NCBI RefSeq assembly: GCF_015207505.1
Contig: NZ_JADEWT010000025.1
Location: 1-61,617 of the forward strand
Reading direction: 5' to 3'
From: Tychonema sp. LEGE 06208
GTDB lineage: Bacteria; Cyanobacteriota; Cyanobacteriia; Cyanobacteriales; Microcoleaceae
DNA length: 61,617 nucleotides
Each line of letters begins with the position of its first letter. The stretch's first letter is position 1. This document shows, piece after piece, positions 26,498-35,004 of this stretch. The notes below the pieces were generated by a model. The model searched no databases, was not told the origin of the DNA, and saw only the letters and a list, made by a program, of their open reading frames with translations. A program made the translations under genes and the position numbers.

Positions 26498-27616
26498 TCA
26501 GGAAATAGCTTGAGATTCCTGATACCTAGGGAAATCGATATAACCTTCAGGCCCAAAAGAATACCAGACGCCAACTTCTGCAGGCGGATTGAGCGGCCAA
26601 CCATTAGTAAAACGCTCTACCAAATCTGGATTGCTGATAAAATCGCGACCAAAAGCAATTAAATCCGCCACTTTGCTGCTCAAAGCCGTTTCAGCCTGTT
26701 CTTGAGTGTATCCGCAGTTGCCAATCAGCGGCCCGGCAAACACATCGCGAAACTCTGCTATCATCATCGGCGTTCCCAATTCGTGAAAGCCAAATGCCAG
26801 ACCGTCCACCAAGTGAAGGTAAGCTAAATCATAGGCATTTAACTGCCCTGCGAAATACAGAAAATCTTCCCGATATTCTGGAGAACCCATATCATTGTAA
26901 ACACCATTGGGAGAAAGTCTAACTCCCACTCTGTTTGCCGGAAATACTGTGATAATCGCCTCTACAATTTCCTTAAGAAAACGGTAGCGATTTTCGACTG
27001 CCCCACCATAGGAATCACTGCGGTGATTGGTTCTGGTTTGCAGAAATGTGTCAATGAGATAGCCGTTTGCCGCGTGAATTTCTACACCGTCAAAACCTGC
27101 TATTTTTGCCCGTTCCGCCGCCTTGCGATAATCTTCTACAACCAGCGAGATTTCATCGGTTTCTAGAGCGCGGGGGGTTTCGTAGGGTTGTTTTCCCGCA
27201 GGAGTATGAATGCCTTCTCCGTTTATTTTGATGGCAGATGCTGCAACTGGCAATTGATTGTTTTCATGAAAACTGCTGTGGGAAGATCGTCCGCAGTGCC
27301 AAAGCTGCATGAAAATCGGCGTTTCGCGGGCATGAACCGCAGTTACAACTTGTTTCCAAGCTTCGCCTTGCTCGTCTGAATAAATACCGGGCGTATTCAG
27401 CCAACCAATAGCTTGAGTAGAAACCACCGTAGCTTCTGTAATGATTAAACCAGCTCCGGCTCGCTGAGTGTAATATTCTGTCATCAAGGCGTTGGGCATC
27501 CGCGATTCACCGGCTCTGCTCCGCGTCAGGGGTGCCATGACTACCCGATTTTTTAAGGTTAAATCTCCGATTTTGAAGGAACTGAGTAGGAGTGGAGAGG
27601 TTGTTTGAGTAGTCAT
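26498..27616 (-). CDS. Old yellow enzyme family alkene reductase (NADH:flavin oxidoreductase)
   Basis: The 372-aa FMN-dependent TIM-barrel enzyme reduces activated C=C bonds of enals and enones, possibly in detoxification. Family marks are LKNRVVMAPLTRSRA (21-35), the substrate-binding pair His181 and Asn184 in EIHAANGYLIDTFLQTRTNHR, and YGGAVENRYRFLKEIVEA. FMN-phosphate binding residues are in the GNCGYTQEQAETAL and DLIAFGRDFISNPDLVER segments. Length is normal for the NemA/OPR class. It is a single gene with no obvious operon. The true physiological substrate cannot be read from the sequence. Confidence 0.94.
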   Translation of the reverse strand: MTTQTTSPLLLSSFKIGDLTLKNRVVMAPLTRSRAGESRMPNALMTEYYTQRAGAGLIITEATVVSTQAIGWLNTPGIYSDEQGEAWKQVVTAVHARETPIFMQLWHCGRSSHSSFHENNQLPVAASAIKINGEGIHTPAGKQPYETPRALETDEISLVVEDYRKAAERAKIAGFDGVEIHAANGYLIDTFLQTRTNHRSDSYGGAVENRYRFLKEIVEAIITVFPANRVGVRLSPNGVYNDMGSPEYREDFLYFAGQLNAYDLAYLHLVDGLAFGFHELGTPMMIAEFRDVFAGPLIGNCGYTQEQAETALSSKVADLIAFGRDFISNPDLVERFTNGWPLNPPAEVGVWYSFGPEGYIDFPRYQESQAIS

Positions 27617-27782
27617 AATTTTGATATTTACTCAACTGAAGAATCTGAAAAATTTGAGTTCGATCGCTTCTCAATATAACTCAAACAGGACTTGCCAACA
27701 AATCTTTGTCAGCATATCTCTATATCGTGTCCGCCCTAGGAACCATTGCTGGTAATTCTACAAATATCGATCGCCCGCGTGC

Positions 27783-29426
27783 TCAAAATGGAGTCGCCGC
27801 CTGTAAGTGCAGCCATTCTCCCGACTGCGGGTGCTCAAAGCAAAGTTCCCGCGCGTGTAAGTGCAATCGACTCGCAGCAGCCCGACATCCGTAAAGTCGA
27901 TCGCCCAAAATCGGTATTCCCAACCCTCCGACATCCGCTGCATGAACCCGCAACTGATGCGTGCGCCCCGTCAGCGGCCAAAACTCGACGCGAGTATGAT
28001 TTCCCTCCCTCGCCATTACCTGAAAGCCAGTAACGCTGGGCTTTCCGCACTCCCAATTAACTTGTTGGTAAGGGCGATTTTCGGGATCGCCCCAAAGTGG
28101 AAGTTCGATCGTCCCAGCATCAATTTTTACAGTCCCAGAAAGCACCGCTTCGTAAACTTTGCGAACTTGTTTGTTAGCAAATTGACCGCTCAATTGGCTG
28201 TGGGTTTCTTTGTCGCGCGCCAGCAGCAAAATACCCGATGTTTCTAAATCCAATCGGTGAACATTCTTCAAATTCAAGCCATCGGAAAAATAGTTTTGCA
28301 AGCGGCTTTGAACGCTATCTTGAGTATCGAAATAGCGACCGGGAACTGATAGCAATCCGGCGGGCTTGTTGACAGCAATTAACCACTCATCTTGATAAAT
28401 AATCGGTAATTTTGATTTATTTTCACCCAATCCAGAAAGCAAAAAACCCATCAGCGGCTGACACCGATCGCCACAAGCACCGTAAAATTCCCCTTGAATC
28501 TTATCTCCAGAACTCGGCCCCCACCAAAACTCTGCCATTGCTAGGGGTTTTAAATGATTTGCAGCAGCATAGTGCAGCAATTTTGGCGCGCAACAATCGC
28601 CCGTTCCCGTGGGAATAGCACCCGCAGGCATCAATTGCAAGAGCGATCGCGATTTACCCAAAAAATTAACCAGCGTATAGGCCGCGTGCATCTGCGCCTG
28701 AAGTTCGCGGGAAAGCTCTTTTCGCTGCTTTTTCAGCGCCCGCATCCGCTCGTCGGCAGCTTCAATTAAGAGTTTTAGCGGCTGCAATGTTTCATCCCGC
28801 CGCCGTTTCAATTGCCTGCGTTCAATTCCCTCCAAACGACTGGCTTGATTCAATTGTTCGAGCGCAATTGAGAGTGCTTCTGCTGCGAGAGTTTGAGACA
28901 GTAATTGACGTTTTTGTTCTCGCTGTTGCTTGCAGTTTCGGTGCTGTTCGTTCAATAATTGCAATTGCAATTCAAACTCGCTCAATAAAGCTTCATACTC
29001 TTGTCGCTGCGGCAGTTGATTCAGTGCAATCAGTTCCTGTTTCATCGCCTCCAATTGAGTTAAGGCGCGCGCTTCCTCTCCTTGAACTCGCGATCGTCCC
29101 GGAATCGGCGGCACCCAGCCCTCAACAACGCTGCAACCCTTGAGCAGCCCGGAAAATGCTTTGAGTATCCCCTGTTCCCCCGAAGCCATCTCTACCAGCA
29201 ATAGGCCGTACATCTTGCCCTCGCCATCGAAGGAATCGTCCGCAGCAAGGTACTGCATTAAACCCCTGGCGAGATCCTCTGACATTCGAGTGCGCGGGAG
29301 TCTCAGCAGTTCGCCGCTTTGAGGACAATAGCCTTCGTACCAATAATTGGCGGAAAGGTCGATCGACCTTGAATTGCGATCGGTAAAGCAGTCCGCAAAA
29401 TCTAAAATTCTGTGTACAGTTATCAT
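27783..29426 (-). CDS. RluA-family pseudouridine synthase with long N-terminal extension
   Basis: The 547-aa protein converts uridine to pseudouridine in RNA. The catalytic domain is in the C-terminal 210 residues: LLSVPGR, HRLDLETSGILLLARDKE with catalytic Asp393, GRTHQLRVHA and the ILGDRLYG end. The N-terminal about 330 residues are an extension found in some cyanobacterial and proteobacterial RluA proteins. It has CPQSGELLRLPR and a Gln/Arg/Lys-rich predicted coiled coil (about residues 140-270), followed by GDCCAPKLLHYA. The target RNA (tRNA or 23S rRNA) is unknown. It is monocistronic. Confidence 0.92.
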   Translation of the reverse strand: MITVHRILDFADCFTDRNSRSIDLSANYWYEGYCPQSGELLRLPRTRMSEDLARGLMQYLAADDSFDGEGKMYGLLLVEMASGEQGILKAFSGLLKGCSVVEGWVPPIPGRSRVQGEEARALTQLEAMKQELIALNQLPQRQEYEALLSEFELQLQLLNEQHRNCKQQREQKRQLLSQTLAAEALSIALEQLNQASRLEGIERRQLKRRRDETLQPLKLLIEAADERMRALKKQRKELSRELQAQMHAAYTLVNFLGKSRSLLQLMPAGAIPTGTGDCCAPKLLHYAAANHLKPLAMAEFWWGPSSGDKIQGEFYGACGDRCQPLMGFLLSGLGENKSKLPIIYQDEWLIAVNKPAGLLSVPGRYFDTQDSVQSRLQNYFSDGLNLKNVHRLDLETSGILLLARDKETHSQLSGQFANKQVRKVYEAVLSGTVKIDAGTIELPLWGDPENRPYQQVNWECGKPSVTGFQVMAREGNHTRVEFWPLTGRTHQLRVHAADVGGLGIPILGDRLYGCRAAASRLHLHARELCFEHPQSGEWLHLQAATPF

Positions 29427-29682
29427 ATGAAATTTATTTTGAAATCAGGATGACGAGATATTTGTTTGTTTCCCGACTGCATTTTACAGCCGAATACTGA
29501 AAGCGGGAACTGTGCATAATTTTATACATATAGATTTAAGTTGCTCTCAAGTAAATATAATTTGTGGCAGAAGACCTGATATGCTAAATTGGTTTCAAAA
29601 CCGCAGCGAGTTAAGAACAGCATAAGTTAATATATAAGACCGCAAGCTTGTCAACCCACTAAATTTTTTATATGTAAGGCGT

Positions 29683-31365
29683 ATGCCAGACCTCTCGACT
29701 TCAGCCACGGAAAACTCGTCAAACCCCCAACCAGCTCTACTGCCACCGATTTTAAGAATTGTGGCAGCATTTCCAGATTACGATCGGGGCAATAGATTGT
29801 ACGCATCGGGAAGGTACGAAGCGGCGATCATTTGCTATGGAAAAGCGGTGCAAATTAAGCCGGACTGGGCCCGGGCGTGGCTGAATCTGGGCAAAGCTTA
29901 CAAGCAACTGCACTCCTACGCAGAAACAGTGGCCTGTTGCGATCGAGCTATAGCAATTAATCCAGAAGAATATTGGGCTTGGATGCTGCGCGGGAGCGCA
30001 CAGTTAAATTTACAGAATTACTCAGAAGCGATCGCGGCTTTCGACAAAGCAATTGAAATCAATCCAGAAAAGCACGAAGCTTGGTATCAGCAAGGCAGAG
30101 TTTTAGAGGAATTGCAGGAGTGGGATAAAGCAGCAAGCTGTTACAAAAAAGCGACCCAAATTCACCCAAATTTGCCCGCGATGTGGTGTCGGCAAGGCAA
30201 CGTCTTGCTGCAAGCAGAGCGCTACGCTGAAGCTGTGGCGGCCTACGAGCGATCGCTCAAGCTCGTCTCGACTAATGCAGAAGCTTGGCTGAACCGAGGT
30301 TTGGCTCTGATGAAGGCCGAGCGCTACGCCGAAGCTGTAACTTCTTACGATCGCACCATTCAACTACAACCACAAAATAGTCTGGCTTGGTTCAATCGGG
30401 GTATTGCTTCAGCAAAACTGCACAAATACGGAGAAGCAGTCACAGCTTACGATCGCGTGCTGCAACTGCAACCCAACGATTGCGAAGCTTGGTTTTATAA
30501 AGGAATGGCCCTCAAACACCAGTGGCGCGATGGCGCAATTGCTTGTTTCGATCGCGCAATTGAAATTAATTCTTTTTATCCAGAAGTATGGATCGGGCGC
30601 GGTCAAACCCTGTCAGAATCGAGAGATTATGAAGAGGCGATCGCTGCTTTTGACAGAGCAATTCAAATTAATCCAAACTTCCCCGAAGCTTGGCTGGGTA
30701 GAGGCATCGCCCTAGCAGAATTGGAACGCTACAAAGATGCGATAATCGCTTACAGCAATGCCCTACAAATAGAAGGAAATTTTCTAGAAGCTTGGAATTT
30801 GCGAGGCGAAGCTCTAGAACAATTGCAGCAGTACGAAGAAGCGATCGCCTGTTATGACAAAGTAATTTCTCTGAGTTCAGAAACAGAAATCACATCAAAA
30901 GTAGGATTGCAGCAAGGCGCGGCCCTGGAAAAATTGCAGCGTTACGAAGAAGCAGTCGCAGCTTACAACCGCGTAATTAAAATCGTGCCCGACAATTTTG
31001 AAGCTTGGTTGAAACGCGGCAACGCTCTATCAACTTTGCAGCAATACGAACCAGCTCTAGCATCCTACGATCGAGCAATTACTATCTGGCCCGACAGCTA
31101 TCAAGGCTGGGTGCAGCGAGGTTTGCTGCTAGGAAAAATGCAGCGCTATTCCGAATCGCTCGTCGCATTTGACCAAGTGATTCAACTCAAGCCGGACAAC
31201 TGGGAAGCTTGGGCACAGCGGGGCGACGTTTTGCAAAAATTGCAGCGGACTCAAGACGCCATGAACTCTTACGGAGTCGCCCTAGAAATCAAACCCGATT
31301 ATTACGAAGCTCTAGTCAGTCGAGAAGAATTAAGGCTGAAGGACGCAATCACAGGAAAATGGTAA
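29683..31365 (+). CDS. Tetratricopeptide repeat protein
   Basis: The 560-aa soluble protein consists almost wholly of about 15 TPR units of 34 residues from about residue 35 to the end. Each has the W/Y-G-A-F-A-P pattern, for instance AWYQQGRVLEELQEWDKAASCYKKA. There is no signal peptide and no other domain, so it is probably an adaptor for protein-protein contacts. The unusually regular repeats (EAW...G.AL at the start of most units) suggest recent internal duplication. A small open frame starts at the last base of its TAA stop (TAATG). Confidence 0.92.
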   Translation: MPDLSTSATENSSNPQPALLPPILRIVAAFPDYDRGNRLYASGRYEAAIICYGKAVQIKPDWARAWLNLGKAYKQLHSYAETVACCDRAIAINPEEYWAWMLRGSAQLNLQNYSEAIAAFDKAIEINPEKHEAWYQQGRVLEELQEWDKAASCYKKATQIHPNLPAMWCRQGNVLLQAERYAEAVAAYERSLKLVSTNAEAWLNRGLALMKAERYAEAVTSYDRTIQLQPQNSLAWFNRGIASAKLHKYGEAVTAYDRVLQLQPNDCEAWFYKGMALKHQWRDGAIACFDRAIEINSFYPEVWIGRGQTLSESRDYEEAIAAFDRAIQINPNFPEAWLGRGIALAELERYKDAIIAYSNALQIEGNFLEAWNLRGEALEQLQQYEEAIACYDKVISLSSETEITSKVGLQQGAALEKLQRYEEAVAAYNRVIKIVPDNFEAWLKRGNALSTLQQYEPALASYDRAITIWPDSYQGWVQRGLLLGKMQRYSESLVAFDQVIQLKPDNWEAWAQRGDVLQKLQRTQDAMNSYGVALEIKPDYYEALVSREELRLKDAITGKW

Positions 31366-31517
31366 TGGAGATGTTGAAACAAGCAGGAAAAAGCAAGGGA
31401 GACGTGCAATTATCTGTGAAAACAAACTCAGGAATTTTTAACCGCCAAAGTATCTTTGTCGAAGATTTAAAATACTTCAAACATTCACAGAGATTGGAAA
31501 AAGTCAGTCAATTTTAG
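31365..31517 (+). CDS. Possible small protein translationally coupled to the TPR gene
   Basis: A 50-residue frame (MEMLKQAGKSKGDVQLSVKT at its start) begins at the A of the upstream stop codon (TAATG), a typical coupling arrangement. It is Lys-rich and has no recognisable domain. No independent ribosome site is visible other than within the TPR gene end. It may be a real small protein or a chance extension. It ends 14 bp before a stretch with no genes. Confidence 0.3.
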   Translation: MEMLKQAGKSKGDVQLSVKTNSGIFNRQSIFVEDLKYFKHSQRLEKVSQF

Positions 31518-31712
31518 AGCCTTAGACTTCGCCCTAAAAGTTTGAAATTGACTGTGCATATTAAGGCGTGCAGAATTAATTACACTTGCATTACTGCATA
31601 ATATCATCTCCGGTCGATTACCATAACAAAAATAGTTCGATCCTGTGGGCTGGAGTCCGGCCCGCACGCGCGATCTAATTTTATTGAATTTATATCGTTT
31701 CCGGTTGGATTC

Positions 31713-31819
31713 GGAATGATTTAACCTTATTAGAACACAGAGTACACAGAGTCCGAGAATATATATCTGAATCATTCCGATGCTACCGGATTTGAGATAA
31801 ATTCAAATCCGGTAGCATC
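31713..31819. repeat. 84-bp dispersed repeat copy 2 merged with a perfect 17-bp-stem hairpin
   Basis: 31713-31796 repeats 2657-2740 with three mismatches. Its right end, GATGCTACCGGATTTGA (31779-31795), forms a perfect 17-bp hairpin with TCAAATCCGGTAGCATC (31803-31819), with a 7-base loop. The 710-bp gap (31518-32227) holds no gene. It also contains atatcatctccggtcgattacc (about 31608), an element end also seen near 33110-33138 in inverted form, and a second related end near 31693. Confidence 0.8.
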
Positions 31820-32227
31820 CCAATTGTAAAATCGAGTCAGATCAAATCAGTGTTTCATCGTCCTGTATTCATCTCTCTCTTGTCTTCCTCTGCGTTCTCT
31901 GCGCCCTAGTCAGGTTCAATCATTCCGCTCCGAAACGATATTAATCGATCGCACGCGAGAGCAAACTAATTCAAACAAAATAACTTAAGTTTTTCTACAT
32001 TATAGTTATTGTCACGAACAGCAAAAATCAAACCTAAAAAAATTAGGTTAGGAAAATTTTCATAGTTTTGATTGCTTAAAAATACCAGTAAGCTCAGCCA
32101 CATCTGCAGAATGTGGGTTACAATAGCGGCAAAAGTGATATTGTTCACAAAAAAAAAGAATCTTTAGTAAAAATTAGCCGATCGAATCAGCCAAACCAGC
32201 AAATGTATTGATTTTGCTTGAATAAAG

Positions 32228-32839
32228 ATGTCTAACGTCTACAGCACGGCCCAACTCATTAAAATCCTCGAAGAAGAGCGCCAAGCCTGCTTGCACGGGC
32301 GACGTCTCAACTTGACTGAAACTCCTGCTACAGGGAATCCGGTGATCGATCGTTTTCTCAAATCTGAGGGCGTTCAAAAGTTCACTGCTTATCAAAATTT
32401 TAAGGCCGCAGTGCACGAATACCAGCGGGAACATCAAGTTTCTGGGATTGTCTGGCGGGAAATGGCGGTTAAAGGCAATACTCTGCGCTATCCGGCGGTG
32501 GATGATGAGTTGATAGCTCTACCGGTTGATTTGATTACTCTGACAGCAGCTAAGATTGCGATGTTGGAATTTTGGCAGCAGGTAACTGCGGGGATGGATT
32601 TGTATTTGAGTATTAACAGCGGGAAGGATTTTCGAGCGATCGAGCCGGTGGATGTAGAGGCTCTAGCTCAGCGCACAGAATGGGCCAGTCTTTCAAAGTG
32701 GGAAAAGTTGGATTTTCTCGAAATTTTGTTGCAGTTGGGCTGGGGAAAGCCGGAGGAAGCCTATTATAAACGGGGATGGCCGACTTCGGGCAGCGAGTAC
32801 ATTCACGCAGTCAAACCGGGGCAGCGGCCGATTTGTTAA
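32228..32839 (+). CDS. Conserved cyanobacterial protein of unknown function
   Basis: The 203-aa protein is not assigned to a family. Visible features are a helical N-terminus (AQLIKILEEERQACLHGRR), an IVWREM segment, a hydrophobic helix ITLTAAKIAMLEFWQQV and a C-terminal SGSEYIHAVKPGQ. It has no signal peptide, membrane span or known catalytic motif. Its full-length, well-formed frame and cyanobacterial style make it a real gene. It stands alone between repeat-rich regions and converges with egtD. Confidence 0.65.
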   Translation: MSNVYSTAQLIKILEEERQACLHGRRLNLTETPATGNPVIDRFLKSEGVQKFTAYQNFKAAVHEYQREHQVSGIVWREMAVKGNTLRYPAVDDELIALPVDLITLTAAKIAMLEFWQQVTAGMDLYLSINSGKDFRAIEPVDVEALAQRTEWASLSKWEKLDFLEILLQLGWGKPEEAYYKRGWPTSGSEYIHAVKPGQRPIC

Positions 32840-32938
32840 TTAGGAAGGAAGTGACAAGAATCTGTATGTTGGGTTAGTGGAACGAAACTTAATTTTCATT
32901 AATCATAGACTTGCATTGCATAAGTCTTCGATCGATCC

Positions 32939-32992
32939 TGCAACCGCAGATATTGGGCAGATAAACACAGATAAACGCAGATAATTTCAGGA
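32939..32992. repeat. Dispersed 'CGCAGAT...CGCAGATAATTTC' repeat, copy 3
   Basis: This sequence has accgcagatattgggcagataaacacagataaacgcagataatttc, the best-formed member of the family also found near 1289 and 4085; an inverted relative lies at 51711-51750. It lies in the 327-bp gap between the 203-aa gene and egtD. Confidence 0.55.
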
Positions 32993-33066
32993 TAGTTTGG
33001 GAATGAGTGCCATACAAGTTTAATAACTCACGATATCGTATCCTGTCAATTAAAAACGATAAAATT

Positions 33067-33103
33067 GGTTCGTAGTGCGGAATGCAAGTCCGCACTACGA
33101 ACC
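33067..33103. repeat. Palindromic repeat, second copy of the GGTTCGTAGTGCGG hairpin
   Basis: GGTTCGTAGTGCGG (33067-33080) pairs with CCGCACTACGAACC (33090-33103) around a 9-base loop, followed by GTTTTTG. The same arms form the hairpin at 2761-2798. Outside the hairpin, gatatcgtatcctgtcaatta (left, from about 33030) and the complement of taatcgaccggacatgatat (right, about 33117-33136) are also imperfect inverted repeats. The whole about 110-bp unit therefore looks like a MITE-like element. Confidence 0.75.
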
Positions 33104-33135
33104 GTTTTTGTTATGGTAATCGACCGGACATGATA

Positions 33136-33170
33136 TGACTAATGACTAATGACTAATGACTAATGACTAA
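33136..33170. repeat. Five TGACTAA heptamers overlapping the egtD stop codon
   Basis: Five exact TGACTAA units run from 33136 to 33170. The TAG stop of egtD (33167-33169, minus strand) lies in the last unit. The same arrangement is found at the end of the gene at 224-1000. Confidence 0.95.
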
Positions 33171-34198
33171 GCTTGACAAAGCACCAAGCCAAACCACTGT
33201 TTTGGATCTGTCCAAACTTGCACCGACTTTAAACCGCGCTCAGAAAGTTCTTTCTTTACTGTATTCAGATTAAACTTACGAGAAATTTCGCTGCGGATAG
33301 TTTCTCCGGCGGCAAATTCTACGGTTAAATTGAGAGCGCGCAAGTTCGCGGTTTGCGCTTTCATACTTCTCAAGTGCATTTCAATTTGACATTCTTCTTG
33401 ATTGTAAAAAGCCCAATGCTCGAACTGCGCTAAATCAAAATTTCCTTCATACTTGCGATTTAAATGTCGCAGCATATTCAAGTTAAAGGCTGCTGTCACT
33501 CCTTGATTGTCATCGTAGGCTGGCTCTAAAATATCTTTAGATTTGTCTAGGTCAATTCCCAATAAAAAATATTCTCCTGGCTGCAATGCACCGACAATTT
33601 GCGAGAAAAATATATCGCATTCTTGATGGTTTAAATTGCCGAGGGTGCTGCCTAGAAAGCAAATCATTCGGGTTGGCAACGGTGACGGTGCAATTTTAGC
33701 TAGGGCTAGTTCGTAAGTGCTGACAATTCCGTGAATCTGGAGGGACGGATAATCTGTTAGCAGTTGACAAGCGCTGCTTTCTAGGATAGTCGGACTGATG
33801 TCGATCGGCAAATAGTGCAGGGGATATTGCAGTTGGTTGTAAGCATCGAGGAGAATCCGAGTTTTGGTGGAACTGCCGCTGCCGAGTTCGACTATTTCGC
33901 ACGGGCCCGTCAAACGGGCGATCGCCCCTGCACATTCTTGCAAAATTGCCGTCTCCGTGCGTGTCACGTAGTATTCTGGCAACTGACAAATCAACTCGAA
34001 CAGCTTCGATCCGCGATCGTCGTAGAAATACTTGGGAGGCAGGGTTTTGGGGTTTTGAGTCAACCCGCTAACGACTTCGCTACCTGCGTTGATTTCTGCG
34101 GGTGTGGGTGCTGCAACGCTGACAAGTCGCTCTAAGTGCAGGCGATTTTCCTTCGTTGAGGCTCGGTTTGTCGTCTCTGACAGTTTTGGGGATTTCAT
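33167..34198 (-). CDS. egtD: L-histidine N-alpha-methyltransferase EgtD (ergothioneine biosynthesis)
   Basis: EgtD uses three SAM to make hercynine from histidine, the first committed step of ergothioneine synthesis. The 343-aa protein shows LPPKYFYDDRGSKLFELIC (typical start of the domain), ELPEYY-type QLPEYYVTRTE, the SAM motif VELGSGSSTKTR, PIDISP, the FLGSTLGNL loop and DLDKSKDILEPAYDDNQGVTAAFN, all specific for EgtD. It lies about 0.8 kb downstream of egtB on the same strand. That gap is repeat-rich, so it may have its own promoter. The TAG stop is donated by a heptamer repeat. Confidence 0.96.
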   Translation of the reverse strand: MKSPKLSETTNRASTKENRLHLERLVSVAAPTPAEINAGSEVVSGLTQNPKTLPPKYFYDDRGSKLFELICQLPEYYVTRTETAILQECAGAIARLTGPCEIVELGSGSSTKTRILLDAYNQLQYPLHYLPIDISPTILESSACQLLTDYPSLQIHGIVSTYELALAKIAPSPLPTRMICFLGSTLGNLNHQECDIFFSQIVGALQPGEYFLLGIDLDKSKDILEPAYDDNQGVTAAFNLNMLRHLNRKYEGNFDLAQFEHWAFYNQEECQIEMHLRSMKAQTANLRALNLTVEFAAGETIRSEISRKFNLNTVKKELSERGLKSVQVWTDPKQWFGLVLCQA

Positions 34199-34569
34199 AG
34201 AATCAAATTAGGATGCACTAATGGGTATAGCACGCAGTCGCGCTGCCAAATATCAGGCTCAAGGGAGATTTTTTATCCCGATTTCCCTTTTGTATTTTCT
34301 CACTAAATGGCGATCGCTCCCCAAATTAAAACTTAAAAAATTTCTACTATAATTATAAAATAATTTATAAAAGTTTGTTACTCGATCTTTTTAGATTTGA
34401 AAAAAATTGGGAAGTTTTCCCAAAAAATCTCGTTCCGAATTCACTCTCACTCAATTTATATATATCTGTAAAATAAGCCCGATAAGTTCGCAGTCAAAAC
34501 TAAATTCCTTTGACTTCCATCGAGAATCAAGTCCTCATCTCAAATCCGTTAGTATCGGAATAGTAAGTT

Positions 34570-34816
34570 AACTGTTGACTGTTGACTGTTGACTGTTGTT
34601 GTTTGTTATTTGTTATTTGTTATTTGTTATTTGTTGGTTGCAATGCCCTGCGCGGGCCGATGCCCTGCGCGGGCCAATCCCTCCGCTTCGCGCTCGCCCA
34701 ATCCCTCCGCTTCGCTGGGCCCGATGCCCTATGCCCTATGCCCAATCCCTCCGCTTCGCGCTCGCCCAATCCCTCCGCTTCGCTCCGCCCAATCCCTCCG
34801 CTTCGCTCCGCCCAAT
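34570..34816. repeat. Composite tandem repeats between egtB and egtD
   Basis: Within the 806-bp gap (34199-35004) there are GACTGTT heptamers (about 34571-34598), TTTGTTA heptamers (about 34602-34636) and a 19-bp family CCCAATCCCTCCGCTTCGC repeated five times between about 34676 and 34810. Two cctgcgcgggccgatgc units stand before them. There is no stop-free conserved frame; open frames through it are repeat artefacts. The part 34199-34560 is AT-rich and shows nothing clear. Confidence 0.85.
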
Positions 34817-34940
34817 GGGAGCATCTCATATTTGTAAAAAGACTTCTTTTGACTCCTTCTTTCTTCCTCTTTCCTCCTGTCTCCTGTCTCCTGCCTCCTA
34901 CCTCCAATTTCTAGCTTGGCTGCAAAAGTGAGATGCTCCC
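34817..34940. mobile_element. 124-bp MITE-like element with 12-bp terminal inverted repeats and 8-bp target duplication
   Basis: The ends GGGAGCATCTCA (34817-34828) and TGAGATGCTCCC (34929-34940) are perfect inverted repeats that continue imperfectly inward. Directly outside both ends stands cgcccaat (34809-34816 and 34941-34948), as expected for an 8-bp target site duplication. The inside is pyrimidine-rich and non-coding. A caution is that cgcccaat-like sequence is common in the surrounding repeats. Confidence 0.7.
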
Positions 34941-35004
34941 CGCCCAATGCCCTATGCCGCATAGTACCTCATCTTTCTGAAAAAGGCTATAATTGCATGG
35001 CTAA

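Noticed and set aside
31966..32148. AT-rich minus-strand 60-codon frame
   Set aside because: It is low-complexity, lacks a ribosome site and falls in a repeat-rich gap.
34582..34962. Several overlapping frames of 77-111 codons in both directions between egtB and egtD
   Set aside because: They consist of translations of short tandem repeats and a mobile element; the repeat units give artificial residue patterns.
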